A DNA stretch of 64,000 nucleotides from Acanthosepion esculentum (Eukaryota > Mollusca > Cephalopoda > Sepiida > Sepiidae): assembly GCA_964036315.1 (NCBI GenBank), contig OZ038496.1, positions 19,014,685-19,078,684 on the forward strand, read 5' to 3'. The position numbers and the translations under genes are program-made. Under the pieces are notes generated by a model. That model searched no databases. It saw only the letters and a list, made by a program, of their open reading frames with translations, and had not been told where the DNA came from. Shown here in pieces: positions 10,241 through 20,574 of this stretch; position 1 is the first letter of the stretch, and each line of letters starts with the position of its first letter.

Positions 10241-11690
10241 GATCTCGTGGTTAGAAAAGAAAAAAACCACATCAATACAGGCAAGAGTGATAACTGTTAC
10301 TGAACTTGAGGAGTTTATTTTCCAGAAAGATTGTTTTAAGATTTTGTAAATTTTAACTGAAAGTAGCACTAGCAGCAAGGTGAATGAATGCTGAATGTTT
10401 TTTTTATAAGGTAACGGCTAATATTACCATTACTATCATCATCCAATATGCATCAAATATGCCTACTCAGGAGGTAGGGCATTTGTAAATTAGTTTTTTT
10501 TTTCTTAGATTATCTCCCTTAGACTTTTCTGAAATTATTTCATGTGGCGTCAAGTTGCTGAAAATGCTTTGTTGTAATTTCTCTAGGCCAGTGTGTTAAA
10601 GAAGCAGCTTTACCAGTAAAGCCACCACACCCAACAACTGAATTTCACACAGGATCGAGTTTACCATTTTCATTCCTATCCCTAACCAAACCCGCTTCTT
10701 TCCCTCACACTTGAAACATTGGTCATTTATAAATATTTCTGTTGCTTCTCTTTTGCGCATGTCAGTTTCTCTTTTTCCATACGCCTCCACCTACCATTCC
10801 CTGCAAGTGACTGGCCATCTCGAGTATCAGGCTCAGTATTTCATCTGTACCAGAAGACAAGTTTCGGCAGTGTTGTCCCACTGTGGATTTCTCATTGCAT
10901 TTTAATGTTTGCCGTTTTGGCTGCTGCTAAGTTACAATGCCTTCCAGGGATGAGGCTATGAGAAGTTGGCATTGTGTCTTTTGCATCTACGTGTTTCTAC
11001 TTAGCAGGTTTCCGCTTCTCTTTTGAATAATCATACTCCAACTGCTGCTAAGGGTGCTGAATTCAAATCTCTATCTCCCCCATGTGTGATTGCATCCTAG
11101 ACTGTTTAACACAAGGAAGGAGATTACAACTCTTTTTGGTATCATGTAAATGCCAAACACAAAAACATACACATGAACAACAAAAAAGAAAATGAAAAAT
11201 GAAATATGTGATTGAAACAAGACAAGCGAGAAGAATTAATTTGCTTGTTATATTATTAGAAGACTACCTGTTTTATTCAAACTGACAGCCATATTTAAAT
11301 AATTTTGCAATTTCACCAGTTGCATTTTCCACATGGATAATCTAGGATTTTTTTATCTATACAATTAACTGCATTGCAACATGTAAGAAAGAATTTTGTT
11401 TTATAAATTGTTGTGGTAAGAGCCAGTTACCCTCCTTACTATCATGAATGCTCTGATCCATTCATGATTAATAGTCTTGCGTAATTATATATAGAAAAAG
11501 AAAATAATATTATTGCAGTGACTTGTCTAGCTGAGTATTGAATACTATTATCATGGCTGACTATATTGAGTTAAGTGTTGTGTCTTGCCAGACCCCACAC
11601 CACATCACAACATAAATCTTTAGTGTAAAAATATCCAAAGAAAACTGACACAAAACAAAAGAAATAAAAAGCAATGAATTAAACTACTTT
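10241..11690. other. mostly unassigned DNA
   Basis: About 1.45 kb without a convincing gene or repeat. Overlapping frames at 10596-10961 on both strands are 64-80 codons long, lack recognisable motifs, and contradict one another. Confidence 0.35.
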
Positions 11691-11698
11691 CTAATAAT

Positions 11699-11857
11699 AT
11701 ATTTATCAGAGACACTGCCTAGTCTCCTTTGCTTAGTAACGAGATATTCCGTTGTTATGGTAACATGAAACCTGTTTGCTTATTGGTGATGAGTTGCCAT
11801 AACACTGGAATATCTCATTACTAAGAAAAGGAGACTAGACAGTATCATTGATAAATA
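11699..11857. mobile_element. repeat H: palindromic MITE-like element
   Basis: The left half (TTATCAGAGACACTGCCTAG, CTCCTTTGCTTAGTAAC, GAGATATTCC, GTTATGG) is mirrored by the right half (GCCATAACACTGGAATATCT, CATTACTAAGAAAAGGAG, ACTAGACAGTATCATTGATAA). Related sequence lies at 12008-12135 and at 15716-15761 plus 16375-16450. No coding capacity. Confidence 0.75.
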
Positions 11858-11875
11858 TATAAACTTAACTTTCTA

Positions 11876-11990
11876 TCATCAGTCCCTACGACTGAATATA
11901 GTCATAGGGTAGCTGAGCACCTGACCATATCTGGGTTGACTGCCAGAGATGTATTCATTCATATGCAGCCAAAGCCTTTCCCGGTCACAT
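11876..11990 (+). repeat. repeat I copy 1
   Basis: CAGTCCCTACGACTGAATAT, GTAGCTGAGCACCTGACCA and ATATCTGGGTTGA recur at 12176-12300 in the same order. Confidence 0.65.
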
Positions 11991-12007
11991 CACATTTAAG
12001 AAAGAAT

Positions 12008-12135
12008 TTTGATAGAGATGTTCCATTGTTATGTTATGGTAACATGAGACACATTCACTTATTGACATCAAATAATCTGTCCTTTTATAATAATAACGAA
12101 ATATCTCATTACTAAGAAGAGTGTCAGTGAGAAAT
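12008..12135. mobile_element. repeat H copy 2, degenerate palindrome
   Basis: TTATGGTAACATGAGACACATT and AAATATCTCATTACTAAGAAG-like sequence align to both halves of 11699-11857, with an altered centre. Confidence 0.6.
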
Positions 12136-12162
12136 ATGTAAAGACACATTATGTTTTTCTTC

Positions 12163-12400
12163 ATCATCATCATCATCATCAATCCTATGACTGGGTGTGG
12201 CCATTGCACAGCTGAACACATGACCAGTTTACTCCACATATCTGGGTTGAAACCCAGAGTGATATTCATTCATGTGTAACCCATCCCTGTACAGGTCAAG
12301 CAACTCTCCTTGGCTACATGATTACATAAGGTCAACTATTCTGCTGGCTGTTGACTTCACTCTAGGAAGCCTCCTGACCAGTGACATCATGTAATCTCTG
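12163..12400 (+). repeat. (CAT)n and repeat I copy 2
   Basis: A CAT trinucleotide run leads into CAATCCTATGACTGGGTGTG, CAGCTGAACACATGACCAG and ATATCTGGGTTGAAACCCAG, matching 11876-11990. The repeat probably continues to the insertion point of the TIR element at 12409 and resumes after it. Confidence 0.6.
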
Positions 12401-12408
12401 TACTTAAA

Positions 12409-13005
12409 CCATATATACTCATGTAAAACGTGATCTTGCATATCATGTGACCCCCAGTTTTTCACTTATAAAAAACTGATTTTATCATGCATCTCTTGTA
12501 TCATGTGAGTTCCTTTTTTGAGAGACCAAATCACAATAGACTAACCTCTTTTCCTCTATCACTTTATCCCATCTTCTAGTTAAATAAGTTAATAAAAGTA
12601 AAAGAAAATAATAAAAGTATCATTAGTAACTAACGCTATACTCATTATGCAAACACATACAGCCATAAACAACCGAACGAGAAACAGCTAAACATCTTAT
12701 AAACGTAAACAGTGGAAAAGATGCATATTCACTATGTTTGTATTTTATAATACAATACTAATATGTGAATATTGCATGCCTTATTATTTGATAGAGTTAA
12801 GTAAAACATCAGTTTTGTCTGAATCATTTTTATTTTAAATACAGCAGTACTTTTTGACTACAGTAAATGGATATATAGCTTGACCAATAGTGTAACCATG
12901 GCCAACATTACATATGCTAATTTTATATCTTGTGTATGATGTGACCCTCTTAAAATTAGCTTCAAAATTAGGTCTTCAAAAGTAACAATACACAAGTATA
13001 TATGG
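12409..13005. mobile_element. TIR element L, copy 1 (597 bp)
   Basis: It starts CCATATATACTCATGTA and ends, reversed, CCATATATACTTGTGTA. Internal sub-repeats of the type TATCATGTGACCCC and TGTATCATGTGAGTTCC lie near both ends. There is no transposase frame. A second copy with the same termini is at 15762-16372. The superfamily is not identified. Confidence 0.65.
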
Positions 13006-13224
13006 TATCTATGGAGCCTAGCCTTCCCAATTCTACTAGACCACTGATGACCCTACAAGAAGGTTCATCCACCCTTTGATAGGTTTTGTTTTTAATCCGG
13101 CTGTGTGTCTAGCCACCCTACTCACTAGAAAAGCCTGACTAAGCCATATGACATATAGTATTATGTTATATAGTGACAATAATCCTCACAAACATGTGAA
13201 CCTCATAGTATCTCTACAATAGTC

Positions 13225-14416
13225 CATAAGAAATGTGCTCCTAAACTGGACCATGTTCTCTTTAAACTCTCCAATAAATCCCTTGCTGCTTCTTGCATTC
13301 CTGCTTGTTAAAAATCCTCTTCTGTAGTTCCAGTCTTTAAGATCTCATGCAAACTGTCTGATCTTTCTATTGGCCTATTAGCTTTCTACCTCTTTTTGGC
13401 AATGTACTAGAGACTCTAATCAACTCTGAATTGGTTAAGCATCTCACATCGCAAGAACTTCTTTTAAATAAGAAATATAGCTTTTGTTTAGATCAACTAC
13501 TGATGTATTAATGGTTACTGCTGAAAGAGTCTATCAATCTTTGAATAAGAATGGTGTAGCTTGGGCTGTTGCTTTGGATATTTCAAAAGCATTTGACAGA
13601 GTTTGGCATACTGGTCTTCTTCACAAATTAAAAGGTTATGGTATTTCTGGGAAAATTCTTGAACTGATTCAGTCTTTCTTATCAAATAGCAAAATGAAGG
13701 TAGTCTTGAATGGCCACTCTTCTAGAGCTTTTAGCATTAATGCAGGTTTCCCCAGGACTCTATTCTTGAACCTACATTCATAATATTTTCATAAATGATA
13801 TAATCAGTTCTCCTGATGATACAACTATTTACTTCTGTCTTAATAGTAAGTCAGTAAGGTCACATTGGCAGCTGATCTCAAAAATGACTTACAATCTGTT
13901 GTTTGCAGGGGCAAGGAATAGCTTGTTAATTTTAATGCCTCCAAAATTAACCTTCTATCTATTAATCATTTGAGAGATCCCTTTGTACCTTCCATCTGCT
14001 TGAGTGATGCTAGTCTTCAGGAGAGTGACTCATTGCACCTTCTTGGGCTAATGTTTTCTGCTGACATGAAGTGGAAAGATTATATTGAATTGTTTGCTAG
14101 GTCTGCTGCAAGAAAAGTTGGTTCACTATGACATGCTAATCAATTTTTCTCACCAGAATCTATCTTACATATTTATAAGTGTACCATTCATCCACACTTT
14201 GAATATTGCTGCCACATATGATCTGGTGCTTCTGCTATATATTTAAAGAATTTTGATAAAATCCAAAGAAGAACCTGCAATGTTATTCGTCCTGAACTGG
14301 CATCTTGGCTTCAGTCACTTTCCCACCTCCATAACATAGCTTCCCTGTGTCTTTTCTATAAATACTTTTATAGTGATTGTTCTGAGGAACTTTCCTCTAG
14401 GGTGCCTAGACTTTAT
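13225..14416 (+). mobile_element. LINE-A retrotransposon, longest copy, 5' truncated
   Basis: This is the most complete LINE-A in the window: part of the region before the RT palm (SSVVPVFK at about 13320), the palm (13484-13783), a damaged catalytic box, and the long C-terminal region. In later frames the C-terminus reads LQESDSLHLLGLMFSADMKW, then FSPESILHIYK, DKIQRR and SLCLFYKYF. It is interrupted by SINE-2 at about 14417-14700, and the element's 3' end follows at 14700-14945. In-frame stops and shifts show it is dead. The RT style is Jockey/CR1-like. Confidence 0.85.
13484..13783 (+). pseudogene. reverse-transcriptase palm fragment of LINE-A
   Basis: The 99-codon frame contains ALDISKAFDRVWH (palm motif A, with the catalytic Asp), then GLLHKLKGYGISGKILELI, SFLSN, KVVLNGHSS and NAGFP. 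The last corresponds to the NAGVPQGS motif B of non-LTR reverse transcriptases, but it is broken after NAGFP. About 30 bp further, SPDDTTIYF marks the FADDTTIY motif C with the box altered. In an active element this enzyme would copy its own RNA at a nicked target site in the nucleus. Here the frame is too damaged to work. Confidence 0.9.
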
Positions 14417-14700
14417 GTATGTTGCGGTATAATGTTTAATGCCTCAGAATGAGAAATCCGATAGCTGTGTTCGAATTCCAGTTGGGTTCGTTACGTTCAC
14501 TTACGCACAAATGCCATTGGGAAATCTATGAATCAATCTCTTCTCCTCTCAGCTATAGGTTGAATAGGTGGACACAATGAGTCTTGTAGTCTTGGTTGGC
14601 AACCAGCTTACCAGAAAAAGAAACAGCAGCCTACTGCCTAGTCACTCATGAATCAAAAGAGACTTTGTCACCCAAGCGTGTGGCACTTGACTGACTAGAT
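14417..14700 (+). mobile_element. SINE-2 (tRNA-derived) inserted in LINE-A
   Basis: It interrupts LINE-A between CTAGACTTTATG and the following LINE-A block. The head has GCGGTATAATGTTTAATG and a near-perfect box B, GTTCGAATTCC. The body continues GTTACGTTCACTTACGC and TCTCAGCTATAGGTTGAATA. Reverse-oriented relatives are at 41500-41690 and 46672-46915. Confidence 0.75.
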
Positions 14701-14950
14701 TGTACAATTGAACTGGCTAGACGTAACCATAATTTCTAAGCTAATACTTTCTTTTCTCACACTTCTTGCTTGTTGAGCTCTCTTTCAGCTTCTTGCTCTC
14801 CAGCTAAGCTTGATCTTCAAAAATTTAATGCAATGTCAATCGTTATCTTTTGTTTTCTTAATTCTTGTTCATTTATTGTTCTCTCCTTAATAATGTAGCT
14901 TTCTATGTCTTTGTGGCTTTACTGCCTTGCCTGGGGTGAAATGAATAAAA
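14700..14950 (+). mobile_element. LINE-A 3' end, continuation after SINE-2
   Basis: It resumes with GGCTAGACGTAACCATAATT, TTTCTCACACTTCTTGCTTG, AAAAATTTAATGCAATGTC and ends TGCCTTGCCTGGGGTGAAAT plus A-rich sequence. This is the consensus 3' terminus of the family. Confidence 0.8.
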
Positions 14951-15304
14951 AACAAAAAAACAGAATCGGGTGAAAAAATAAAAAACAAAAAATATTACTC
15001 ATAGAGTGACCTAACATAATATTACCATAGAATACATTATATACCATTATTTTATAAGTGCAACTATGATTTATCAACCAATTCTTACTTTCTATTTTGC
15101 ATATCTGTAGAATACCATTATTAGACAAGGTAAAAACAGATAATTTTTATTTCTTTTAATAACAAAATCCAGTTTTAAACATGACACAACCTATATACGT
15201 GTTGATGTATTAGAAAAAAGGTCTTCTTGATTTTTTATTAAACAAAGAAAAGTTTTGTCAACACTAATAAAAACAAATTATGAATATTTTTGACTCATAT
15301 TAAT

Positions 15305-15435
15305 TTTGATGGATGGCAGAACATACCCTAGGAGTGATAGTAAGTGGGTAAATATTGCTTAGAGCCATGATGGATATGAAGATGTGGAGAGCCATGATCA
15401 CTCATATCTTGAATGAACACAATACATGGAAGAAG
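15305..15435 (+). mobile_element. LINE-B 3'-end fragment
   Basis: GGATGGCAGAACATACCCTAG, TTGCTTAGAGCCATGATG and GTGGAGAGCCATGATCACTC match the LINE-B tail. A sister fragment with the same flanking sequence is at 18235-18370, so the two may descend from one duplication. Confidence 0.7.
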
Positions 15436-15514
15436 AGCCAGAAATAATACTTCTTTATATTTGCAGTGATATAAGTTCACATTCCCAGACACACCTAATT
15501 TTAAAATAATTTAT

Positions 15515-15715
15515 TGCACTCAAAGATTAGTGGAGTGTTGGGGCTATTTTAGATAAGTCATTTAGGCCCAGTTGGTTGTTTCAGGTTTCAGTCAAACATA
15601 AATTATTACACAAGTCTTGACATAAATTACCATACAAGTCTTGACCATCAGTTACATATTGCAAAATGCCCAATACCCAAGAATTAATAGAATTATTTTG
15701 AAAATTCTTCTTTCC
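15515..15715 (+). repeat. repeat K copy 1
   Basis: ACTCAAAGATTAGTGGAGTG, GGCTATTTTAGATAAG, GTTTCAGTCAAA and TATTTTGAAA recur in the same order at 20575-20785. Confidence 0.65.
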
Positions 15716-15761
15716 TTAAAAGTTGATGACATGAGACATGTTTGCATATTGGCATCAAGTA
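15716..15761. mobile_element. repeat H copy 3, left part (split)
   Basis: GATGACATGAGACATGTTTGC and ATTGGCATCAAGTA match the centre of the palindromic MITE. The match continues after the inserted element at 16375. Confidence 0.6.
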
Positions 15762-16372
15762 CCATATATATGTGTGTATAAATCACACCAAACTAAGGCC
15801 GCACCCTTAGTTTGGGGTTGTCAAAGTTGATATTTGTGGTTGACTTGCAAATAGGTCACATTATAATCTGGCAAATTACATGGCCCTTTTTTAATGTAAA
15901 TATAACTAATAGTTGTTAAATATTTTCAAATATTCAATTTTATTTCAAAACTTTGTTTATATATATTAAAACATAAGTTAAGCATTTGGTTTCAATTGCT
16001 TGGTATTTACTTATCAGGTGCAGGGTTGCTCTCTTTGGATACCGGTAATTGCTCAAGTCCTAAAATCACTTGAAAATCTTTCATTGTAAATCAGATAATA
16101 AATAGTAAATATGAGAAGTGAAGGTCGATTGCTTTTATTTGATGTGTGACATGGTACTGTTGGAAGAGGTGATTGGGTAAAATCAAAACGTCAGGAAAAA
16201 TTAATTTTCTCCCTTGCTCTCACTTATGCTTGAGACCAGGGTTCTTGTCTGGACTATTGATACACCACAGTCTACTTTAGATTCTCTATGATGGCGCTTG
16301 AATAGGCCGCACCCCTGATTTTATCAAAATTTTGGTGAAAAAAAAGTGCAATCTATTTTTGAGTATATATGG
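15762..16372. mobile_element. TIR element L, copy 2 (611 bp), with TA duplication
   Basis: It begins CCATATATATGTGTGTATA and ends, reversed, CCATATATACTCAAAAATAG. TA lies on both sides (15760-15761 and 16373-16374). Internally, AAGGCCGCACCCTTAG and ATAGGCCGCACCCCTGA stand near the two ends, as imperfect sub-terminal repeats. It lies inside repeat H. No open frame. Confidence 0.7.
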
Positions 16373-16374
16373 TA

Positions 16375-16450
16375 AACTTCTTGTTGCTATAATAACAGAA
16401 CATGTCATTGCTAAGAAGTGGAAACTAGGCAGTGTGACTGATAGACAGCT
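16375..16450. mobile_element. repeat H copy 3, right part
   Basis: GTTGCTATAATAACAGAACA, TCATTGCTAAGAAGTGGAAAC and TAGGCAGTGTGACTGATAGA match the right half of 11699-11857. Confidence 0.65.
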
Positions 16451-16754
16451 AGTGTTGCAGAACTGCTTCCAGTTGGAAGAAAAGCAATAGTTAACAAAAT
16501 TTATACATTGTCAGTAGAGATGAAAGGAAACAGAAGAAATTTCACCGAAGCGATATGTTCATGTGTTTTTATATAACAATTGACTAATTAACAAAAGAGA
16601 TAAAATACACTAGCATGCATGCAATATCTCTGAAAAGAAAGAAAACATTAAAAGTTAGCATTTATGAATTATGTGTGTGATACAAAGTTCAGTCACTTGG
16701 AGAAAGTATTAGATATAGTATGCATACAAATATAACTAAAAAAAAAAAGGAATT

Positions 16755-17085
16755 GTATCTATTTACACTATTTACATTGTTCAAACTGTTGTCCTGATCT
16801 TTATTGTCATATTCATGACATTTCAACCATTGTACATTCCAGCCTTCTTCAGGTTATATATATTGGAATTTCGAACTGAACCCTTTATTTGGGATAGATT
16901 GTTCTAGTTTCACTTGCCATGCCTTTTCTGGATATCTCAGTTTCATTTATTTCCCTCATCTTTCCAAGTTTTTGTTCACTTGTGGCCAAGTATTGAACTC
17001 ACAACTCTTTGGATCAAGTTACTGGATTACTTCTACCAACGCTTTTATCTGCTGGGCTAATGTGTCCTTGGTGACTTATAAACCT
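16755..17085 (-). mobile_element. SINE-1 copy, minus orientation
   Basis: Same order as 9613-9925: ACTATTTACATTGTTCAAAC, ATTTCAACCATTGTACATTC, CAGCCTTCTTCAGG, GAACTGAACCCTTTATTT and TATTGAACTCACAACTCTTT. The tRNA-like head is at the right. Another SINE-1-type tail in + orientation follows at 17212-17265. Confidence 0.75.
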
Positions 17086-17211
17086 AATGTCTCAGTAACT
17101 ATTTTTTACCAGAGCTCATATTACATTTTGATGTTATTTTTGTTTTTCTCTAGCACTCTGTATTACTGGTTCCCATATTGTATTCATGTCTATGTTTGGT
17201 CGACTGAATAA

Positions 17212-17268
17212 AGATGAGGACAAGAGTTTGTACAATGTAAATATTGTAAATAGTTACAATACCTCATC
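17212..17268 (+). mobile_element. SINE-1 tail fragment, plus orientation
   Basis: AATAAAGATGAGGACAAGAG, then TACAATGTAAATATTGTAAATAG, is the SINE-1 3' end in the opposite direction to 16755-17085. Confidence 0.6.
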
Positions 17269-17487
17269 TCAGAAATATGGACAAATGTTATAGGAATTGT
17301 CTATGTCTCTGCATGCATGTGTGTTAGAGTTCAGTCACTCAGGGGTAAGAGAGAACCATAAACAAGGCAAGGTCTCATGCTGGTGTTACCTCCACCGGAT
17401 GCTAGCAGGAAAAAAAAAAGAAGCTGTTTAACAGCGCTACCTAGTGACATCTTGGCAAAGCAATGTGGAGGTAAATCAGGATAGATA

Positions 17488-17965
17488 GATTAGAGATTCT
17501 TGTTAAAATCCAAAGACGAATCAACGATATTATAGGTCCTGACCTGGCATGTCGACTTCAGTCTCTTTTCCCCGACCTGCTTCCCTGTGCTGTTTCTACA
17601 AATATTTTCATGGTAATTGTTCAGATGATGTCTCTGCTATGGTACCTAGATTTTATCAGTTTATGCACAGTACTAGATTGGCAACAAGGTCTCATCAATT
17701 TATCGTTGAATAGGCTAAATGTAACAATAAGTTCTTTTCTCACACTTCTCACTTGTGGAACTCTTTTCTGGCTCCATGCTTTCCAGCTAACTTTGATCTT
17801 CAAAAATTTAAATGTAATGTTAATCATTATCTTCTGTCGTCTTGATTACTCTTCTATTGTTCTTACTCCTTAATAATGTTTATCTTTTTCCTTATTCTTT
17901 CACACTTGATAACTCCTTGTATCTTAGTGATTTTACTAGCTTGCTTGGGGTGAAATGATTAAAAA
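17488..17965 (+). mobile_element. LINE-A 3' fragment
   Basis: It covers the end of the coding region (AAAATCCAAAGACGAATCAA, then a LTCGTLFWLHAFQLTLIFKN-like frame at about 17745-17815) and the 3' UTR ending GCTTGCTTGGGGTGAAATGA TTAAAAA. Frames are shifted. The open frames on both strands here are remnants of this copy. Confidence 0.8.
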
Positions 17966-18234
17966 TTGTGTTTTTTACCATTATTTCCTGAGCACGACTC
18001 GTCCAATCAATAATTTCTTTTTTGTATCTCTGTAGGCTTCCCATTATTAGATAAGGTAACAACATATAATCTTGATTTCTTTCAATACAAAAGTCCAGCA
18101 TTAAAAACAACACATGACCCATGTACATGGTGATGTATCAAAAACAGTTTCTCAATTTTTCTTAAAACTTATTAAAGCACAAAGAAAAAATGTGAGCACA
18201 ATAATTTTGAATGTTGTATGTCGCTAATTTGTTT

Positions 18235-18370
18235 TGATGGGGAACAGAACATGGACTCAAACTAGGAGGGATAGAATAAAGACAAACATTGTTTAGAGCT
18301 TTAAATAGGTAATTGTGGAGAGTCATGATCATTCACATTAGGAATGAACATGATACATAGATGAACAGCC
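18235..18370 (+). mobile_element. LINE-B 3'-end fragment
   Basis: GAACAGAACATGGACTCAAA, TTGTTTAGAGCTTT and GTGGAGAGTCATGATCATTC match LINE-B and especially the fragment at 15305-15435. Confidence 0.65.
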
Positions 18371-18449
18371 AAAAATAATATTTTTTTATATTCGTAGTGT
18401 TTTGCAGTTGAATCTTCTATGTGCTATGTCAGATCATGACTTTTTATGT

Positions 18450-18512
18450 GCTGTGGTCAGTGGCTCCCCACAACTTCCTGTCATTTGTAGCCCTTAGTAA
18501 ATTTTAGAATAC
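18450..18512 (-). mobile_element. LINE-B 3'-end fragment, minus
   Basis: GGCTCCCCACAACTTCCTGTC then TTTGTAGCCCTTAGTAAATT is the reversed LINE-B tail. Confidence 0.6.
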
Positions 18513-18582
18513 ACACTGAATTTCAAATTTTTGTGCTTTTTTAGGTAAGGAACACTGACATATATATATATATAAATACTTA

Positions 18583-18762
18583 AGCACTAATATTCCATGG
18601 TCATAATTTATTCCATTGGAATCGTAAATATGATCCAATTCATCAGACCTACAAATTCCCAGAGATGTTTTTTCGGTTTTCTTTTTGAATCTGTAGGTCT
18701 GATGAATTGGATCATTCTTACGATTCCAATGGAATAAATTATGACCATGGAATATTAGTGTT
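18583..18762. repeat. palindrome 1 (about 75-bp arms)
   Basis: AGCACTAATATTCCATGGTC ... GGTCTGATGAATTGGATC is almost perfectly mirrored around the centre at about 18670. One arm's sequence also occurs at 42690-42760 and 49460-49545, each followed by a (TA)n tract, so this is a dispersed retroposon-like unit present here as two inverted copies. Confidence 0.85.
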
Positions 18763-18835
18763 TAAATCTTTTTATATCCTTACTCTGTCCTGGACATTGA
18801 GTTCTACCTGGATCATATCCTCTTGGAATTATTTT

Positions 18836-18976
18836 TTATATGTATGTGTATGTATGTATGTATATATATTTATATTTTAGATATATGATTGCATATGTAT
18901 GTGTATATTTACCACTAATATTATCTATATATATATATTTATATATATATACATACATACACACATACATATACAT

Positions 18977-19024
<48 letters not shown>

Positions 19025-19028
19025 ATGT
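18836..19028. repeat. TATG/TA microsatellite cluster
   Basis: TATG, TACA and TA runs. Tyr/Ile-rich frames on both strands are artefacts. Confidence 0.9.
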
Positions 19029-19031
19029 ATA

Positions 19032-19182
19032 TGTAAATATAAAAGTGAACATAAAAGTCAACACTTAGAGGCGACAGTCTGTTTCATGCTAGATGTAATC
19101 GTCAGGCCACGACAATTGCATCTAACATGAAACAGACTGTTGCCTCTAAGTGTTGACTTCTATGTTCACTTTTATATTTACA
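19032..19182. repeat. palindrome 2 (151 bp)
   Basis: TGTAAATATAAAAGTGAACA ... AGAGGCGACAGTCTGTTTCA is mirrored with very few mismatches by the right arm. The short centre is CGTCAGGCCACGACAATTG. The right flank continues into the sequence shared with 283-380. Confidence 0.9.
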
Positions 19183-19246
19183 CACGCTCTATCTCTGATA
19201 TTGAGCACTTTATCCCATAAATATAGCACACTTTAAAACTATATTT

Positions 19247-19294
19247 CTTCATATATATATATATACACACACACGCATACATATATATTATGTT

Positions 19295-19325
<31 letters not shown>
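19247..19325. repeat. (TA)n/(CA)n microsatellite
   Basis: TA and CA runs interrupted by GCATACATA. Confidence 0.9.
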
Positions 19326-19327
<2 letters not shown>

Positions 19328-19328
<1 letters not shown>

Positions 19329-19428
19329 AGTACTGTTTTGCTGTATCACAGCTCCTCAGTGCGACTAGACATCCGAATGCCTCAAGCCAGGATTGAAACA
19401 CAACTAATTTGGTGTCAGCCAGAGCTAT
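19328..19428 (+). repeat. 101-bp direct repeat, copy 1
   Basis: Starts CAGTACTGTTTTGCTGTATC and ends GTCAGCCAGAGCTAT. Copy 2 (19631-19731) differs at one base. TCAAGCCAGGATTGAAACAC is reminiscent of the 3' part of a tRNA head, but I cannot assign a family. Confidence 0.9.
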
Positions 19429-19630
19429 CTTCACTCGGTAGAGTTACACAACTAAATCTAGCATATTGTTTTTACAAATGTAAACAAATGCCAATCAGCC
19501 AAAGTGCTCCATTCATTTTACTGAAGAGCTTTGCATTAGTGTAGGTGGCTGTTGTTTATAGAATTAGCTTATCACTCAACAGTGCTCAACTGAAATGTAT
19601 TTTCAAGAGCTAAATTATGTCATTCACAGA

Positions 19631-19731
19631 CAGTACTGTTTCGCTGTATCACAGCTCCTCAGTGCGACTAGACATCCGAATGCCTCAAGCCAGGATTGAA
19701 ACACAACTAATTTGGTGTCAGCCAGAGCTAT
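19631..19731 (+). repeat. 101-bp direct repeat, copy 2
   Basis: Identical to 19328-19428 except for T>C in GTTTCGCTG. The 303-bp step suggests a local duplication or two retroposon insertions. Confidence 0.9.
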
Positions 19732-19764
19732 ATATAAATATAAACTCATTATGTATTTGATCAG

Positions 19765-19890
19765 TAATCCCACTTTTATACAAGTTTCATTAAAGATGAA
19801 TGAAAAGGTACTGTGATTAAGCTTTTTATTTAATTTTTTCTTGTGTTCGTACAATTAATTCCCTTTCTGGAAACAAAGTGTATAAAAACT
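19765..19890 (+). repeat. repeat J arm 1
   Basis: TTCATTAAAGATGAATGAAAAG, TTAAGCTTTTTATTTAATTT and TTCTGGAAACAAAGTGTA are mirrored at 20170-20290 and form one arm of the palindrome at 20361-20495. Confidence 0.7.
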
Positions 19891-20164
19891 GTCCAAAAGT
19901 TCTGCATATCCAAGCCATTTTGGCTATTCTTTTAGCCATTATCAAGCATGATTTTTATTTTTTTATTTTTAACTGAATGTGTGGGTTTTTTTTAATGTCT
20001 CTGTCTGAAGTTATAGGAAGATTTTATTTTCCAAACATGGCCAGCACAGAGTTAATGTTAATGAGTGTTGGCTTTTCCTTGTTTATTTAGTGATTCCTTT
20101 ATTTTTAATCTTTTTTTTTTTTTCATGTAGATGAGGGTATTATACTTATATTTTCTACGAGTAT

Positions 20165-20292
20165 GTTTTGAACAATTTTTCACACTTTGTGTCCAGAAAA
20201 GAAAGCACTTATACAAACACAAGAAAAATTAAATTAAATAAAAAGCTTAGTCGCAGTACCTTGTCTGTTAACTTTAATGAAATTCATGTTTT
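20165..20292 (-). repeat. repeat J arm 2 (inverted relative to arm 1)
   Basis: ACACTTTGTGTCCAGAAAAG, AAATAAAAAGCTTAGT and TTAACTTTAATGAAA are the reverse complement of 19765-19890, with substitutions. Confidence 0.7.
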
Positions 20293-20293
20293 A

Positions 20294-20296
<3 letters not shown>

Positions 20297-20360
<64 letters not shown>
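20297..20360. repeat. (CA)n(TA)n microsatellite
   Basis: About 27 CA units then TA. Confidence 0.95.
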
Positions 20361-20495
20361 TTCGTTAAAGATGACTTTTTATTTAATTTTTTTTTTTGTT
20401 CGAACAAGTGTTTTCTTTTCTGGACATAAAAGAAAAATTAAATAAAAAGCTTAATTGAAGTACCTTGTCAGTCATCTTTAATGAAACATGTATAA
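20361..20495. repeat. palindrome 3 (repeat J, both arms)
   Basis: TTTCGTTAAAGATGACTTTT at the left is mirrored by AGTCATCTTTAATGAAA at the right. TTTTTATTTAATTT and AAATTAAATAAAAA lie inside. Confidence 0.75.
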
Positions 20496-20574
20496 ATGAA
20501 GGATTGCTGCCTAAATAAATACACAATATGTGTGTGTGTGCGTGCGTCCAAGGCAACCCCAAATAAATATTTAA

